A DNA stretch of 64,000 bases from JARRQJ01 sp963810615 (GCA_963810615.1 CAWEOA010000001.1:124001-188000), one strand, 5' to 3'. Shown: positions 18,800-27,744, numbered from the stretch's first letter. Notes: generated from the sequence alone by a model not told the origin. Program-made: numbers and translations.

Positions 18800-19618
18800 T
18801 TAGCGTTCAATCGGGGTGTCGGGATCATTACCCCATTCCGACCATGAGCCGGGATAGCCTCGGACGTGGTAACCCAGGCGCTTCAATACGATGTAGCTCA
18901 GGGCGGAACGGTGATGGGTCTGACAATAGACAACGACCGGTTTGTCGGCGGTGATACCCGCTTGTCGGTAGAGCGTCGCCAATTCCTCTTTGGGCTTGAG
19001 CCGCATATGGTGCTGCGGGTCGAGGGCGCGACTCCATTCGATGTTTACCGCGCCGGGAATATGGCCGCCGCGCCGTGCGCGTAGGTCCTGTCCTGCATAC
19101 TCCGCCGGGCTGCGGCAGTCCACCAAGCAGGTGTCCGCTTCTCCGAGGTGGGCAAGGATGTACTGTTTGTCGGCGATCGCTTCCTTGTTATTTAAGTGAG
19201 CCGTATAGGGCTGGGCGACCGTGGCGGTGGGCTGGATCTCGGTAGGATGATTTTCGTTGCGCCAGGCATTGAAGCCGCCATTGAGCAGTGAATAGCGATG
19301 ATGACCCGCCACCTCCAGGGTCCATAAAAAGCGCGAGGCCCTGCCGCCGCCCTCGTTGTCGTAGGCCGCCACATGGCTGGTCTCGGTGAGGCCCAGGGAA
19401 GAGAATAATGCGCTGAGTTGGGTCGCTTCGGGTAGCAATCCCATCACCGGTGGCCTGGCGGCGATGACCCGCGCGTAGTCTATATGCGCCGCGCCGGGGA
19501 TATGGGCTTGATGGTAGAACTGCGCTTTCGAAAGATCGACTACCAGGATCTGCTCGTCACCGAGAGCGGCCTGCAGCTCGTCCGGTTCAACGACGAGGGG
19601 CAGGCCGCTGTGCTTCAC
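18800..19618 (-). CDS. sseA: Two-domain rhodanese sulfurtransferase
   Basis: Thiosulfate or 3-mercaptopyruvate sulfurtransferase of 272 residues. Domain 1 (about 15-125) is inactive and carries LVVDLSKAQFYHQAHIPGA. Domain 2 (about 150-270) has the catalytic Cys in CQTHHRS plus VDCRSPAEYAG and GGHIPGAVNIEW. The loop sequence CQTHHRS does not match the CGSGVT (mercaptopyruvate) or CRKGVT (thiosulfate) forms, so the donor cannot be assigned. The ATG overlaps the suhB stop by 4 bases, so the two are translationally coupled. Confidence 0.9.
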   Translation of the reverse strand: MKHSGLPLVVEPDELQAALGDEQILVVDLSKAQFYHQAHIPGAAHIDYARVIAARPPVMGLLPEATQLSALFSSLGLTETSHVAAYDNEGGGRASRFLWTLEVAGHHRYSLLNGGFNAWRNENHPTEIQPTATVAQPYTAHLNNKEAIADKQYILAHLGEADTCLVDCRSPAEYAGQDLRARRGGHIPGAVNIEWSRALDPQHHMRLKPKEELATLYRQAGITADKPVVVYCQTHHRSALSYIVLKRLGYHVRGYPGSWSEWGNDPDTPIER

Positions 19619-20499
19619 TGCGTTTCCTTGGGTGTCGGGCGGCGGGTGGTGAGTCGGCGCCGGGAGGCTCCCGCTGAGGTGTTGGTGTTGTCGGTAGCGG
19701 CTGGGGCTTGTAGCGCCGGGGTGAGGTGGGGCTGAATGACGGTGACCAATCCTTCAAAGACCCGCGCATTGCCCGTCACCACATTGCCGCTGGTGAAGAA
19801 GCTCGGGCCGCCGCGGAAGTCGCCGATAATGCCGCCCGCCTCTTGGATGAGGAGGATGCCGGCGGCCATGTCCCAAGGTTTGAGTCCTATCTCCCAAAAG
19901 CCATCCAGGCGGCCGGCGGCCACATAGGCCAGGTCCAGTGCGGCGGATCCGGCGCGGCGGATGCCGGCGGCGCGCGGCACCAAGGCCTTGAACATGCCGA
20001 GATAGGCATCAAGGTGGGTTTGATCCTTGAAGGGAAAACCGGTGCCGATGAGGGCGCCATCCACCCCCTTGGCCTTGCTGACCCGCAGGCGCCGGCCGTT
20101 CATTTGCGCGCCGGAGCCGTGGATGGCGGTGAAAAGCTCATCCCGCTGTGGGTCATAGACCACGGCCACTTCCATGCGCCCGTTGTGCTGCAGGGCGATG
20201 GATACGGCGAATTGCGGGAAGCCGTGCAGAAAATTGGTGGTGCCGTCCAAGGGGTCGATGATCCATACGGATTCATTGCTGCCTTGCCCGCCGCTTTCTT
20301 CCGCCAGGATGGCGTGGTGAGGATAGGCCTTATGGATGACCTGGATGATTTCCTGCTCGGCGCGGCGGTCCACCTCGGTGACGAAATCGTTGTAGCCTTT
20401 ACTGTCTACCTGTAAGGTGTCAACCCGCTCGATGGCGCGGTTGATAAAACTGCCGGCCTTACGCGCGGCGGAAACGGCTATGTTCAATAATGCATGCAT
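19615..20499 (-). CDS. suhB: Inositol-1-monophosphatase SuhB
   Basis: Mg-dependent inositol monophosphatase, also a transcription antitermination partner (SuhB) in E. coli. Metal-binding motifs are EESGGQG and WIIDPLDGTTNFLHG, and the second Asp motif is in GLKPWDMAAGILLIQEAGG. At 294 residues it is about 25 longer than E. coli SuhB because of a Thr/Arg-rich tail (TSAGASRRRLTTRR) that runs into the start of the downstream rhodanese gene. It stands divergent to trmJ, as in the Pseudomonas locus. Confidence 0.94.
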   Translation of the reverse strand: MHALLNIAVSAARKAGSFINRAIERVDTLQVDSKGYNDFVTEVDRRAEQEIIQVIHKAYPHHAILAEESGGQGSNESVWIIDPLDGTTNFLHGFPQFAVSIALQHNGRMEVAVVYDPQRDELFTAIHGSGAQMNGRRLRVSKAKGVDGALIGTGFPFKDQTHLDAYLGMFKALVPRAAGIRRAGSAALDLAYVAAGRLDGFWEIGLKPWDMAAGILLIQEAGGIIGDFRGGPSFFTSGNVVTGNARVFEGLVTVIQPHLTPALQAPAATDNTNTSAGASRRRLTTRRPTPKETQ

Positions 20500-20631
20500 G
20501 GATGTTCGCAGTCCGGAATGTCTTTACCGCCCTCGATGAAACTTGAGGGATGAGCAAAAGCGCTTAGGATAGCAAACTCGCCGCCGTGTAGGCAGGTAAT
20601 TAGGGTAATCCATACGGGGCCAGAAAACTCA

Positions 20632-21372
20632 ATGCTGAAAAACATCCGCATCGTGCTGGTGGAAACCACCCATCCTGGAAATATCGGAGCGACGGCGCGC
20701 GCCATGAAGAACATGGGCTTGACGCGCCTGTCGCTGGTGAAACCCCAGCGTTATCCCAGTCATGAGGCCTCGGCGCGGGCCGCCGGGGCCGATGATGTGC
20801 TGGCGGCGGCGCAGGTCTGCGAGTCCCTGGACCAGGCCCTGGAGGGTTGCGGTTTGGTATTCGGCGCCAGCGCCCGCAGCCGCAGCATCCCTTGGCCGCA
20901 ACTCGACCCGCGCCAGGCGGCGGCCCGGGCGGTGCAGGCCAGTGCCGCGGGCGAGGTGGCCGTGGTCTTCGGCCGCGAACACGCCGGCCTCAGCAATCTC
21001 GAGCTCGATCGCTGCAATTATCTGGTGAGCATCCCCACCGATCCGGAATTCGCTTCGCTCAATGTGGCGGCGGCGGCGCAAGTCCTGAGCTATGAGCTGC
21101 GCGTGGCAGCGCAGCAAGCGGCGCCGACGGCCGCGCACAATGAACCGCTGGCGTCGGCGGAGGAGCGGGAACGCTTTTACCAGCACCTTGAGCAGGTGCT
21201 GCTGGACCTGGAGTTTCTCAACCCCGATAACCCCAAGCATTTAATGCGGCGTCTGCGGCGTTTGTTCAATCGGGTAGAGCTGGACTGCAATGAGGTGAAT
21301 ATCCTGAGGGGAATTTTAACGGCGGTGGAGCGGCGCGGGATGGCGGGAAAGACCGGACAGTCTGAGTCATAA
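20632..21372 (+). CDS. trmJ: tRNA (cytidine/uridine-2'-O-)-methyltransferase TrmJ
   Basis: SPOUT-class enzyme methylating the ribose of nucleotide 32 in the anticodon loop. Family motifs: VLVETTHPGNIGATARAMKNMG at the start, VFGREHAGLSNLEL for substrate binding, and NVAAAAQVLSYELR forming the trefoil knot that holds S-adenosylmethionine. A C-terminal extension of about 75 residues is typical of TrmJ compared with TrmL. First gene after the suhB divergence in the conserved locus. Confidence 0.95.
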   Translation: MLKNIRIVLVETTHPGNIGATARAMKNMGLTRLSLVKPQRYPSHEASARAAGADDVLAAAQVCESLDQALEGCGLVFGASARSRSIPWPQLDPRQAAARAVQASAAGEVAVVFGREHAGLSNLELDRCNYLVSIPTDPEFASLNVAAAAQVLSYELRVAAQQAAPTAAHNEPLASAEERERFYQHLEQVLLDLEFLNPDNPKHLMRRLRRLFNRVELDCNEVNILRGILTAVERRGMAGKTGQSES

Positions 21373-21468
21373 GCATCATGCTCGGTCGCCAGGCTTGTAA
21401 GGAGATGCCACGGCGATGACAAGACGTTAGTATAGTAAGCTCATTTCTCCATTGAATAGAAATTGAAT

Positions 21469-22269
21469 ATGTTTCAACGTCTACGTGAAGACATAGGCAG
21501 TGTTTTCGACCGTGATCCGGCGGCCCGCACCTTTTTCGAGGTGGTGACTACCTACCCGGGGGTGCACGCCGTCATCTTTTACCGCATGAGTCATGCACTG
21601 TGGAATGCGCGGCTCAAATGGTTGGCGCGCTGGTTATCCACCTTGGCACGCTGGCTGACGGGCATCGAGATTCATCCTGCGGCCAAGATCGGGCGGCGTT
21701 TCTTTATCGATCACGGCATGGGGGTGGTGGTGGGGGAGACCGCGGAGATCGGCGACGATTGCACGCTCTATCACGGCGTGACCCTGGGCGGGACCACCTG
21801 GAAAAAGGGCAAACGCCATCCCAGCCTGGGCGACGACGTGGTCGTGGGCGCGGGGGCCAAGGTGCTCGGTCCCATCACGATAGGCGCTGGTGCGCGCATC
21901 GGTTCCAACGCCGTGGTGGTAAAGGATGTCCCGCCGGGCGCCACCGTGGTGGGTATTCCCGGACGGGTGGTGAAGCAGGCGGCGGTCCCGGATGAACACG
22001 ATGAACGGCGCCGGGCCTTTGCCAAGAAGATCGGCTTCGATGCCTATGGTGCGTCCCAGGATATGCCCGACCCGGTAGCCAATGCCATAGACCGCATGCT
22101 GGACCATATTCATGCCATGGACAGCAAGCTGGAGATGTTGTGCGATGCCCTGAAAAAGGCGGATATCGAGATCAAGGATATGCCCTTGCCTGAACTAAAA
22201 TCCAACGAATTCAATGGGTCGTCGGATATTGTTGATGCGCAGCAAGCAAAGTCCTCCGGGGGAGAATAA
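21469..22269 (+). CDS. cysE: Serine O-acetyltransferase CysE
   Basis: Makes O-acetylserine, the committed cysteine precursor. The N-terminal helical part (LREDIGSVFDRDPAARTFFEV) precedes a left-handed beta-helix of hexapeptide repeats (about residues 65-185) containing IDHGMGVVVGETAEIGDDCTLYHGVTLGG. The Asp and His of DHG and the YHGVTLGG loop are the catalytic site. The C-terminal ~75 residues are longer than in the short class. The start is ATG 21469, two codons after a TTG. Its position before iscR links cysteine supply to Fe-S assembly. Confidence 0.95.
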   Translation: MFQRLREDIGSVFDRDPAARTFFEVVTTYPGVHAVIFYRMSHALWNARLKWLARWLSTLARWLTGIEIHPAAKIGRRFFIDHGMGVVVGETAEIGDDCTLYHGVTLGGTTWKKGKRHPSLGDDVVVGAGAKVLGPITIGAGARIGSNAVVVKDVPPGATVVGIPGRVVKQAAVPDEHDERRRAFAKKIGFDAYGASQDMPDPVANAIDRMLDHIHAMDSKLEMLCDALKKADIEIKDMPLPELKSNEFNGSSDIVDAQQAKSSGGE

Positions 22270-22277
22270 AACAGTAG

Positions 22278-22325
22278 TTGACGCCTAAACTAAGGCAAGT
22301 ACAATAAACCGTACATCATATACGG
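22278..22325 (+). promoter_or_regulatory. iscR promoter and putative IscR operator
   Basis: TTGACG (22278-22283) and TACAAT (22300-22305) are separated by 16 bases. Just downstream an inverted repeat CCGTA-N7-TACGG spans 22309-22325. Its place over the expected transcription start fits autorepression by IscR, which is known in other proteobacteria, although the half-sites are not a clear match to the E. coli type 1 site. Confidence 0.55.
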
Positions 22326-22343
22326 CAATAGGAAGGGTGAACA

Positions 22344-22808
22344 ATGAGACTCACTACCAAAGGGCGTTATGCAGTTACCGCAATGCTTGATTTGGCCATT
22401 CATGCCACGGAGAGTCCGGTGCCGTTGGCGGATATCTCGCAACGCCAAGGTATATCTCTATCCTATTTGGAACAGCTCTTTGCGCGCCTGCGTCGCCAGG
22501 GCCTAGTCAAGAGTGCCCGAGGACCGGGCGGTGGTTACCGTTTAAACAGGATCCCGGACGACATCACCGTCGTGGAAGTCTTAAAAGCCATCGATGAAAA
22601 GATCGATGCAACCCGTTGCGGCGGAGAAGGTAACTGCCAGGAGGGTCATGCTTGTCTGACCCACGATTTATGGTGTGATCTCAGTAAGCAGATTTCAGAT
22701 TTCCTCAGCGGTATCAGCCTCGGTGAGTTGGTGGAACGCAACTCGGTGAAGGAGATATCCGCCCGCCAGGAATCGGTGGTGAGAGTGCATCCCGTCGGCA
22801 TGTCTTGA
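22344..22808 (+). CDS. iscR: Fe-S cluster regulator IscR (Rrf2 family)
   Basis: Winged-helix repressor that senses Fe-S status through its own 2Fe-2S cluster. Cys92, Cys98, Cys104 and His107 are present at the same positions as in E. coli IscR. The recognition helix region is ISLSYLEQLFARLRRQGLV, followed by the GPGGGYRL wing. AGGAAGGG-type ribosome binding site before ATG 22344. It leads an isc cluster reduced to a desulfurase and an IscA protein. Confidence 0.95.
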   Translation: MRLTTKGRYAVTAMLDLAIHATESPVPLADISQRQGISLSYLEQLFARLRRQGLVKSARGPGGGYRLNRIPDDITVVEVLKAIDEKIDATRCGGEGNCQEGHACLTHDLWCDLSKQISDFLSGISLGELVERNSVKEISARQESVVRVHPVGMS

Positions 22809-22846
22809 TGACGTTTGGAGCAGGTGGGGAAGCCTGTTCCTGGGGT

Positions 22847-23998
22847 ATGAACATCTATCTCGATCACAACGCCACTACGCCGCTGGACCCAAGGGTATGG
22901 GCGGCGATGGCGCCTTATCTGCGCGATCACTATGCCAATCCCTCCAGCATCCATAGCCCGGGCCGCATGGTACGTACCGCCGTCGATCAGGCGCGGGAGC
23001 AGGTGGCGTTCCTGGTCGAGGCCCATCCCTCACAAGTGATTTTTACCAGCGGCGGTACCGAGGCCAATAATCTTGCCCTGAAAGGTGTGATGCAGTGTTT
23101 CCCCGGGCAGCGTGTGGCGGTGAGCGCCATAGAACATGCCTCGGTCTTGCAGCCCGCCCGTGCCTTGGCTGAGCAGGGCTGGGGACTGGACGTCATTGCC
23201 GTGGATGAGCTGGGGCGGGTAGCGGCGGCGGCCTTGCTGGCGGCCGTGACCCCTGAGACGCGCCTGATTTCGGTGATGAGCGCCAATAATGAAATCGGCG
23301 TCATTCAGGATATTGCAGTGCTCAGCGAAGCGGCCCGGCGTGCCGGGGTGATGATGCATACCGATGCGGTGCAGGCCGCAGGGAAGCTTCCCCTGGATTT
23401 TCCCGCCAGCGGTGTCCAGCTTATGAGTTTGTCGGCGCACAAGATCTACGGTCCCAAAGGCGTCGGTGCCCTGGTCGTTGAGCGCGGCGTCGAACTACAA
23501 CCCTTGCTCCACGGTGGTGAGCACGAGCGGGGTTTGCGAGCCGGCACGGAGAACGTGGCCGGTATAGTGGGCTTCGGTATGGCCGCCGAGCTGGCGCACG
23601 CGGAAGTTGCGGGGCGCGCCGCGCACAGCCTGGAATTGCGCCGCCATTTCGAGCGTCGTGTACGAGATGATTTGCCCGAAGTTGTTGTCGTCGCGGAGCA
23701 GGCCGAGCGGTTGAGCAATACCGTGATGATATTGGTGCCGGGGATCGAAGGGGAGACCCTGTTGATGCATTTGGATCAGGCCGGTATCGCGATCTCCAGC
23801 GGCTCGGCCTGTTCGGCGGGCAACGCCGCCCCCAGTCATGTATTGGTGGCCTTGGGCCTGGTGGGGGATACCGGGCGCAGCGCCATCCGGGTCAGCTTCG
23901 GCCGGGATAACACCCTCGCGGAGGCGGATGCCTTAGTGGTCGCCTTGAGCGGCATGCTTAAACAGTTTCGCGGCATGTCGTTAACCGGTTGGGCGTGA
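22847..23998 (+). CDS. Cysteine desulfurase (NifS/IscS group)
   Basis: PLP enzyme taking sulfur from cysteine for Fe-S clusters. The start I prefer is ATG 22847 (MNIYLDHNATTP, the family opening); ATG 22808, overlapping the iscR stop as TGATG, is an alternative adding 13 residues. The PLP lysine is in SLSAHKIYGPKG; the catalytic Cys, near residue 321, is in SSGSACSAG. The 383 residues and SACSAGNAAPSHVL ending resemble NifS-type enzymes more than canonical IscS, which reads SACTSASLEPSYVL and has a longer C terminus. It sits exactly where iscS is expected, but no iscU follows. Confidence 0.9.
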   Translation: MNIYLDHNATTPLDPRVWAAMAPYLRDHYANPSSIHSPGRMVRTAVDQAREQVAFLVEAHPSQVIFTSGGTEANNLALKGVMQCFPGQRVAVSAIEHASVLQPARALAEQGWGLDVIAVDELGRVAAAALLAAVTPETRLISVMSANNEIGVIQDIAVLSEAARRAGVMMHTDAVQAAGKLPLDFPASGVQLMSLSAHKIYGPKGVGALVVERGVELQPLLHGGEHERGLRAGTENVAGIVGFGMAAELAHAEVAGRAAHSLELRRHFERRVRDDLPEVVVVAEQAERLSNTVMILVPGIEGETLLMHLDQAGIAISSGSACSAGNAAPSHVLVALGLVGDTGRSAIRVSFGRDNTLAEADALVVALSGMLKQFRGMSLTGWA

Positions 23999-24073
23999 GG
24001 GTTGGCGCCGGAACCGGTTATAATTGCCGCGGTCTTATTGAGTAACGATTGCAAGAGTTTGAGGTAAATTATT

Positions 24074-24397
24074 ATGGGAGTTGCACTTACACCGTCGGCC
24101 GTCGAGTATGTCAGGGGCTTTCTTGCCCGGCGCGGCTCGGGAGAGGGTCTGCGGGTGGGGGTCAAGAAATCCGGCTGTTCCGGTTTTGCCTATGTGCTGG
24201 ATTTCGCGGAAACCGTCAATCCCGATGATGTCGTCTATGAACAGGGCGGGGTCAAGGTGATCGTGGCGGCGGACAGTCTGTCTTACCTGGAGGGCATGGA
24301 GCTGGATTATGTCCGGGAGGGACTCAATTCGTTTTTCAAGTTCAACAATCCCAACGTCAAAGACAGCTGCGGCTGCGGCGAGAGCTTCAGCGTATAG
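24074..24397 (+). CDS. iscA: Iron-sulfur assembly A-type carrier IscA
   Basis: HesB/IscA-family carrier of 107 residues with the three conserved ligands Cys35, Cys99 and Cys101 (C-terminal SCGCGESF). The body FFKFNNPNVKDSCGCG is typical for IscA rather than ErpA. It follows the desulfurase with a 75-base gap. The scaffold iscU, normally between them, is missing. Confidence 0.93.
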   Translation: MGVALTPSAVEYVRGFLARRGSGEGLRVGVKKSGCSGFAYVLDFAETVNPDDVVYEQGGVKVIVAADSLSYLEGMELDYVREGLNSFFKFNNPNVKDSCGCGESFSV

Positions 24398-24402
24398 GCG
24401 TT

Positions 24403-24420
24403 GCCGGCGGCCGCGCCGGC
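24403..24420 (+). terminator. GC-rich hairpin after iscA
   Basis: Perfect 7-bp stem GCCGGCG/CGCCGGC with loop GCCG, six bases after the iscA stop. No T-run follows, so it is a weak intrinsic terminator at best and may be an mRNA 3'-end stabiliser. Confidence 0.4.
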
Positions 24421-24533
24421 GTTGATTCGCATTGCGGAACCTGCAGTAAGACGTTAAACTACCTGACCTTTTTTGCCTGAAATCCGCAGTGCGGAATCCG
24501 TCTTTTTATTCATTTATGGTGTGGAGTATTTAA

Positions 24534-24965
24534 ATGGCCGTTGAGCATACCTTGTCTATTATCAAACCCGATGCCGTTGCCAAGAACGTTATCGGAGAAA
24601 TCTATCGTCGTTTCGAGCAAGCCGGATTGAAGATTATCGCGGCCAAGATGCTGCACCTCAGCCGCGAACAGGCCGAGGCCTTCTATGCCGTGCATAAAGA
24701 GCGGCCGTTCTACAATGATCTGGTGAGCTTCATGATCTCGGGGCCGGTGATGGTGCAGGTCCTGGAAGGCGAAAACGCCGTGCTGCATCACCGCGATGTC
24801 ATGGGCGCGACCAATCCCGCCAATGCGGCGCCCGGGACCATCCGCGCCGATTTCGCCGCCAGCGTCGAGGAGAATGCGGTGCACGGCTCCGATGCGGCGG
24901 ATACCGCCAAGCAAGAGATCGCCTTTTTCTTCGAGCCCAACGAAATTTGCGTGCGGACACGGTGA
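24534..24965 (+). CDS. ndk: Nucleoside-diphosphate kinase
   Basis: Transfers gamma-phosphate between nucleoside triphosphates and diphosphates. All signatures are present: EHTLSIIKPDAVAKN at the start, the catalytic histidine in the NAVHGSDAA motif near residue 117, and the FFEPNEIC ending. The length (143) is standard. A palindrome TCCGCAGTGCGGA at 24483-24495 lies in its leader. The rlmN start is 6 bases after the stop. Confidence 0.97.
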   Translation: MAVEHTLSIIKPDAVAKNVIGEIYRRFEQAGLKIIAAKMLHLSREQAEAFYAVHKERPFYNDLVSFMISGPVMVQVLEGENAVLHHRDVMGATNPANAAPGTIRADFAASVEENAVHGSDAADTAKQEIAFFFEPNEICVRTR

Positions 24966-24971
24966 CGGCTT

Positions 24972-26081
24972 TTGAGTCTTAGCGTCGACAAGATCAATCT
25001 GCTGAATTTCGATCGGCAGGCAATGGAGGCCTTCTTCACCGCTGCGGGGGAGAAGGCCTTTCGCGCTACACAGGTGTTGCAATGGATACATCAACGCGGT
25101 GTCGATGACTTCGCGGCCATGAGCAATCTGAGTATGGCGCTGCGCGCCCGCCTGCAGGAAACGGCGGAGATCCGTTTGCCGGAGCTGGTCATGGAACAGG
25201 GTTCCCGTGACGGTACGCGCAAATGGCTGCTTAGATTGGACAGCGGCAATTGTATCGAAACGGTATTTATTCCCGAGACCGATCGCGGCACCCTGTGCGT
25301 CTCGTCGCAAGTGGGTTGTTCGCTGAACTGCAGTTTTTGTTCGACGGCGCAACAAGGGTTCAACCGCAATCTCACCGCGGCCGAGATCATCGGCCAGTTG
25401 CTCGTGGCCTACCGGGCCTTGGGCGATACCCCCAAGGGTGAACGACGCATCTCCAACGTGGTGTTGATGGGGATGGGCGAGCCGCTGTTGAATTTCGACA
25501 ACGTGGTGCAGGCGATGAACATCATGACCGATGATTTCGCCTACGGACTGTCGAAGCGGCGAGTGACCTTGAGCACCGCGGGCATGGTGCCCATGATCGA
25601 CCGCCTGCGCGAGGTGTGTCATGTCAGCCTGGCGGTATCCCTGCATGCGCCTAATGACGCATTGCGCAACGAGCTCGTCCCCTTGAATAAAAAATATCCC
25701 ATCGCCGAGTTGATGGCGGCATGCAAGCGCTATGTGGCAGGCGCGCCGCATCGTAAAGTGACCTTCGAATATGTGATGCTGGACGGCGTCAATGACAGTC
25801 CCGCCCATGCCCGGGAATTGGTGACGGTATTGGACGGTGTTCCCGCCAAGGTGAATTTGATCCCTTTCAATCCGTTTCCCAATACCTCATATAGCTGCTC
25901 GTCGCCGGCGGCGATCGCTGAATTCCGCCATATCGTGACGCACGCCGGACTGGTGACGGTCACCCGCAAGACCCGCGGTGACGATATCGATGCCGCCTGC
26001 GGTCAATTGGTGGGCAGGGTGAAGGATCGGACGCGCCGTTCTCAGCGCTTCGCGGTGAGCGAGGATCGGATAGCGCGATGA
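24972..26081 (+). CDS. rlmN: Dual-specificity RNA methyltransferase RlmN
   Basis: Radical-SAM enzyme methylating C2 of A2503 in 23S rRNA and A37 of some tRNAs. The CX3CX2C cluster motif is in CSLNCSFC near residues 116-123. The VLMGMGEPLLN motif binds SAM. The mechanistic second cysteine is in DDIDAACGQL near the C terminus. It starts with TTG at 24972, close to the ndk stop. The stop overlaps pilW by 4 bases. Confidence 0.96.
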   Translation: MSLSVDKINLLNFDRQAMEAFFTAAGEKAFRATQVLQWIHQRGVDDFAAMSNLSMALRARLQETAEIRLPELVMEQGSRDGTRKWLLRLDSGNCIETVFIPETDRGTLCVSSQVGCSLNCSFCSTAQQGFNRNLTAAEIIGQLLVAYRALGDTPKGERRISNVVLMGMGEPLLNFDNVVQAMNIMTDDFAYGLSKRRVTLSTAGMVPMIDRLREVCHVSLAVSLHAPNDALRNELVPLNKKYPIAELMAACKRYVAGAPHRKVTFEYVMLDGVNDSPAHARELVTVLDGVPAKVNLIPFNPFPNTSYSCSSPAAIAEFRHIVTHAGLVTVTRKTRGDDIDAACGQLVGRVKDRTRRSQRFAVSEDRIAR

Positions 26082-26836
26082 GATGGTTGCAGTGGACCTT
26101 GATCCTGGCGGTAATGGCGGCGGCGATGGGCTGCAGCACCACCGAGACCGGCGCATTGCAGAGTAACCCTAAGACCGCCGCCGACCTCAATGCCGAACTC
26201 GGTCTCGCCTACATGGAGCAGGGCAATAATGAGGAGGCCCTGAAAAAACTGCAACACGCGTTGAAAATCAATCCGGATTCGGCCAACGCCAATCATTACA
26301 TCGCCGAGCTCTATAGGAAGCTGGGAAAAAATCGCGAAGCCGAGGAACACTACCGCAAGGCCTTATCCGTGGCCCCGTCGGATCCCATGCTGCTTAATAA
26401 TTACGGCGTATTCTTGTGCGGCCAGCACCGTTTGGACGAGGCGCTGAAGAAGTTCCTCGCCGCCGTCAAACAGCCCTTTTACAAGACACCCGAGGTGGCT
26501 TACGACAATGCGGGTTTATGCGCGCGACAAATCCCGGATATGGCCAAGGCCGAAGAATATTTCCGCAGCGCTCTGCGCTTGAATCCACGCATGCCCGATG
26601 CCCTGTATGAATTGGCCGACATCAACTTCCAGGAGCGGAAATATCTGCATGCCCGGGCCTTCGTACAGCGCTACATGGATGTCGCGACACCTAATCCGCA
26701 GATCTTATGGCTGGGGGTCAGGGTGGAACGCCAGCTAGGTGATCAGGCCGCCGCCGCGAGTTATGCCAAACAACTTAAAAAAAGATTTCCCACGGCTGAG
26801 GAAACCCTTTTATTGGAAGGACAAAAGGCGCCATGA
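26078..26836 (+). CDS. pilW: Type IV pilus biogenesis lipoprotein PilW/PilF (TPR)
   Basis: Outer-membrane lipoprotein that helps PilQ secretin assembly. The lipobox MAAAMGC places the lipidated Cys at residue 19. Tetratricopeptide repeats cover most of the rest (ADLNAELGLAYMEQGNNEEAL and similar units at about 35, 68, 103, 140 and 175). Size (252) agrees with PilF. Overlaps rlmN upstream and rodZ downstream by 4 bases each, so translation is coupled. No other pilus gene is in the window. Confidence 0.92.
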   Translation: MRWLQWTLILAVMAAAMGCSTTETGALQSNPKTAADLNAELGLAYMEQGNNEEALKKLQHALKINPDSANANHYIAELYRKLGKNREAEEHYRKALSVAPSDPMLLNNYGVFLCGQHRLDEALKKFLAAVKQPFYKTPEVAYDNAGLCARQIPDMAKAEEYFRSALRLNPRMPDALYELADINFQERKYLHARAFVQRYMDVATPNPQILWLGVRVERQLGDQAAAASYAKQLKKRFPTAEETLLLEGQKAP

Positions 26837-27744
26837 CAGAAGAGGCTGTCAACGATCACATCCCCGTCGAACCCGAACCCAAAGTGGGGCCGGGCCCCGC
26901 TTTGCGTGAGGCGCGCGAAGCGCGCAATTTCACACAGGAGGCGGTGGCCAAACAACTGCGTATCGATACCTCCCTGGTGCGTGCCTTGGAAGAGGACGAC
27001 TACAGTAAATTCGCGGCGCCTATTTTCGTGACTGGGCATCTGCGGACCTATGCTCGCTTGTTGGGGTTGCCGCCGGAAACCTTCATCGAGGCCTATCAGA
27101 ATCTGGGGACGGCAGCGGTGCCTTCTTTGGAGCGGGTCGCTCGTCTCGCCAATCAGCCGGAACCCAACGGCAATGCCCCGGTACCCCGTTGGGTGATGTA
27201 TCTGATGATAATAGCGGTGATGGGTATCGTGGGGTTCGTGTGGCGCTCCGAGGTGACGAAGTTATTGATGCCGATCATGGAATCGCCGTTTATGCCGGAA
27301 ATGTCCGTGGAAGGCGTTCCGGGAAACGGCGGCAGCGCGGTACAACACTCGGACGGCACCGCTACGAAGCAAAGCTTATCCTTACCCAGCCTGCCCCAAG
27401 GAACGGTTAATCCGCCTGCCCCGCAGTCGGCGGCGCCCATGCCGGATACGAAGCAAGCACCCCCATCCCCACCCCAGGACCTGCCTCAAGCGCATCTCTC
27501 CCTCAAGGCGGAGAAGCCGTCCTGGGTGGAGGTCAAGGACGGGACCGGCAAGCGCTTGTTTTACGATTTGATGGTGCCGGGCGACGAGCAGACCCTGGAC
27601 GGTGTGCCGCCGTTCGAGGTGCTGTTGGGCTATGCGCCGGGCGTGATCGTCGAATACAACGGCAAGCGGGTGGATCATTCCAGTTACACGCGTCAGGATA
27701 TGGCGCGCTTCCGGGTGGGTGACAAGGGTACCAGCAGAAATTGA
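26833..27744 (+). CDS. rodZ: Cytoskeleton protein RodZ
   Basis: Links MreB to the rod elongation machinery. It has an N-terminal Cro-type helix-turn-helix (about residues 20-85; LREAREARNFTQEAVAKQLRI), one membrane helix (about 117-137, WVMYLMIIAVMGIVGFVW), a Pro-rich periplasmic linker, and a C-terminal DUF4115 domain (KAEKPSWVEVKDGTGKRLFY). It is the expected neighbour of pilW. The gene that normally follows it, ispG, is not present. Confidence 0.93.
   Translation: MTEEAVNDHIPVEPEPKVGPGPALREAREARNFTQEAVAKQLRIDTSLVRALEEDDYSKFAAPIFVTGHLRTYARLLGLPPETFIEAYQNLGTAAVPSLERVARLANQPEPNGNAPVPRWVMYLMIIAVMGIVGFVWRSEVTKLLMPIMESPFMPEMSVEGVPGNGGSAVQHSDGTATKQSLSLPSLPQGTVNPPAPQSAAPMPDTKQAPPSPPQDLPQAHLSLKAEKPSWVEVKDGTGKRLFYDLMVPGDEQTLDGVPPFEVLLGYAPGVIVEYNGKRVDHSSYTRQDMARFRVGDKGTSRN

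Noticed and set aside
24483..24495. TCCGCAGTGCGGA followed by a T-run as an intrinsic terminator before ndk
   Set aside because: The palindrome has a one-base centre and cannot form a normal terminator loop; kept only as a possible operator.
24510..25808. 432-codon minus-strand frame opposite ndk and rlmN
   Set aside because: Antisense to two well-supported genes, His/Gln-rich composition typical of a GC-driven shadow.
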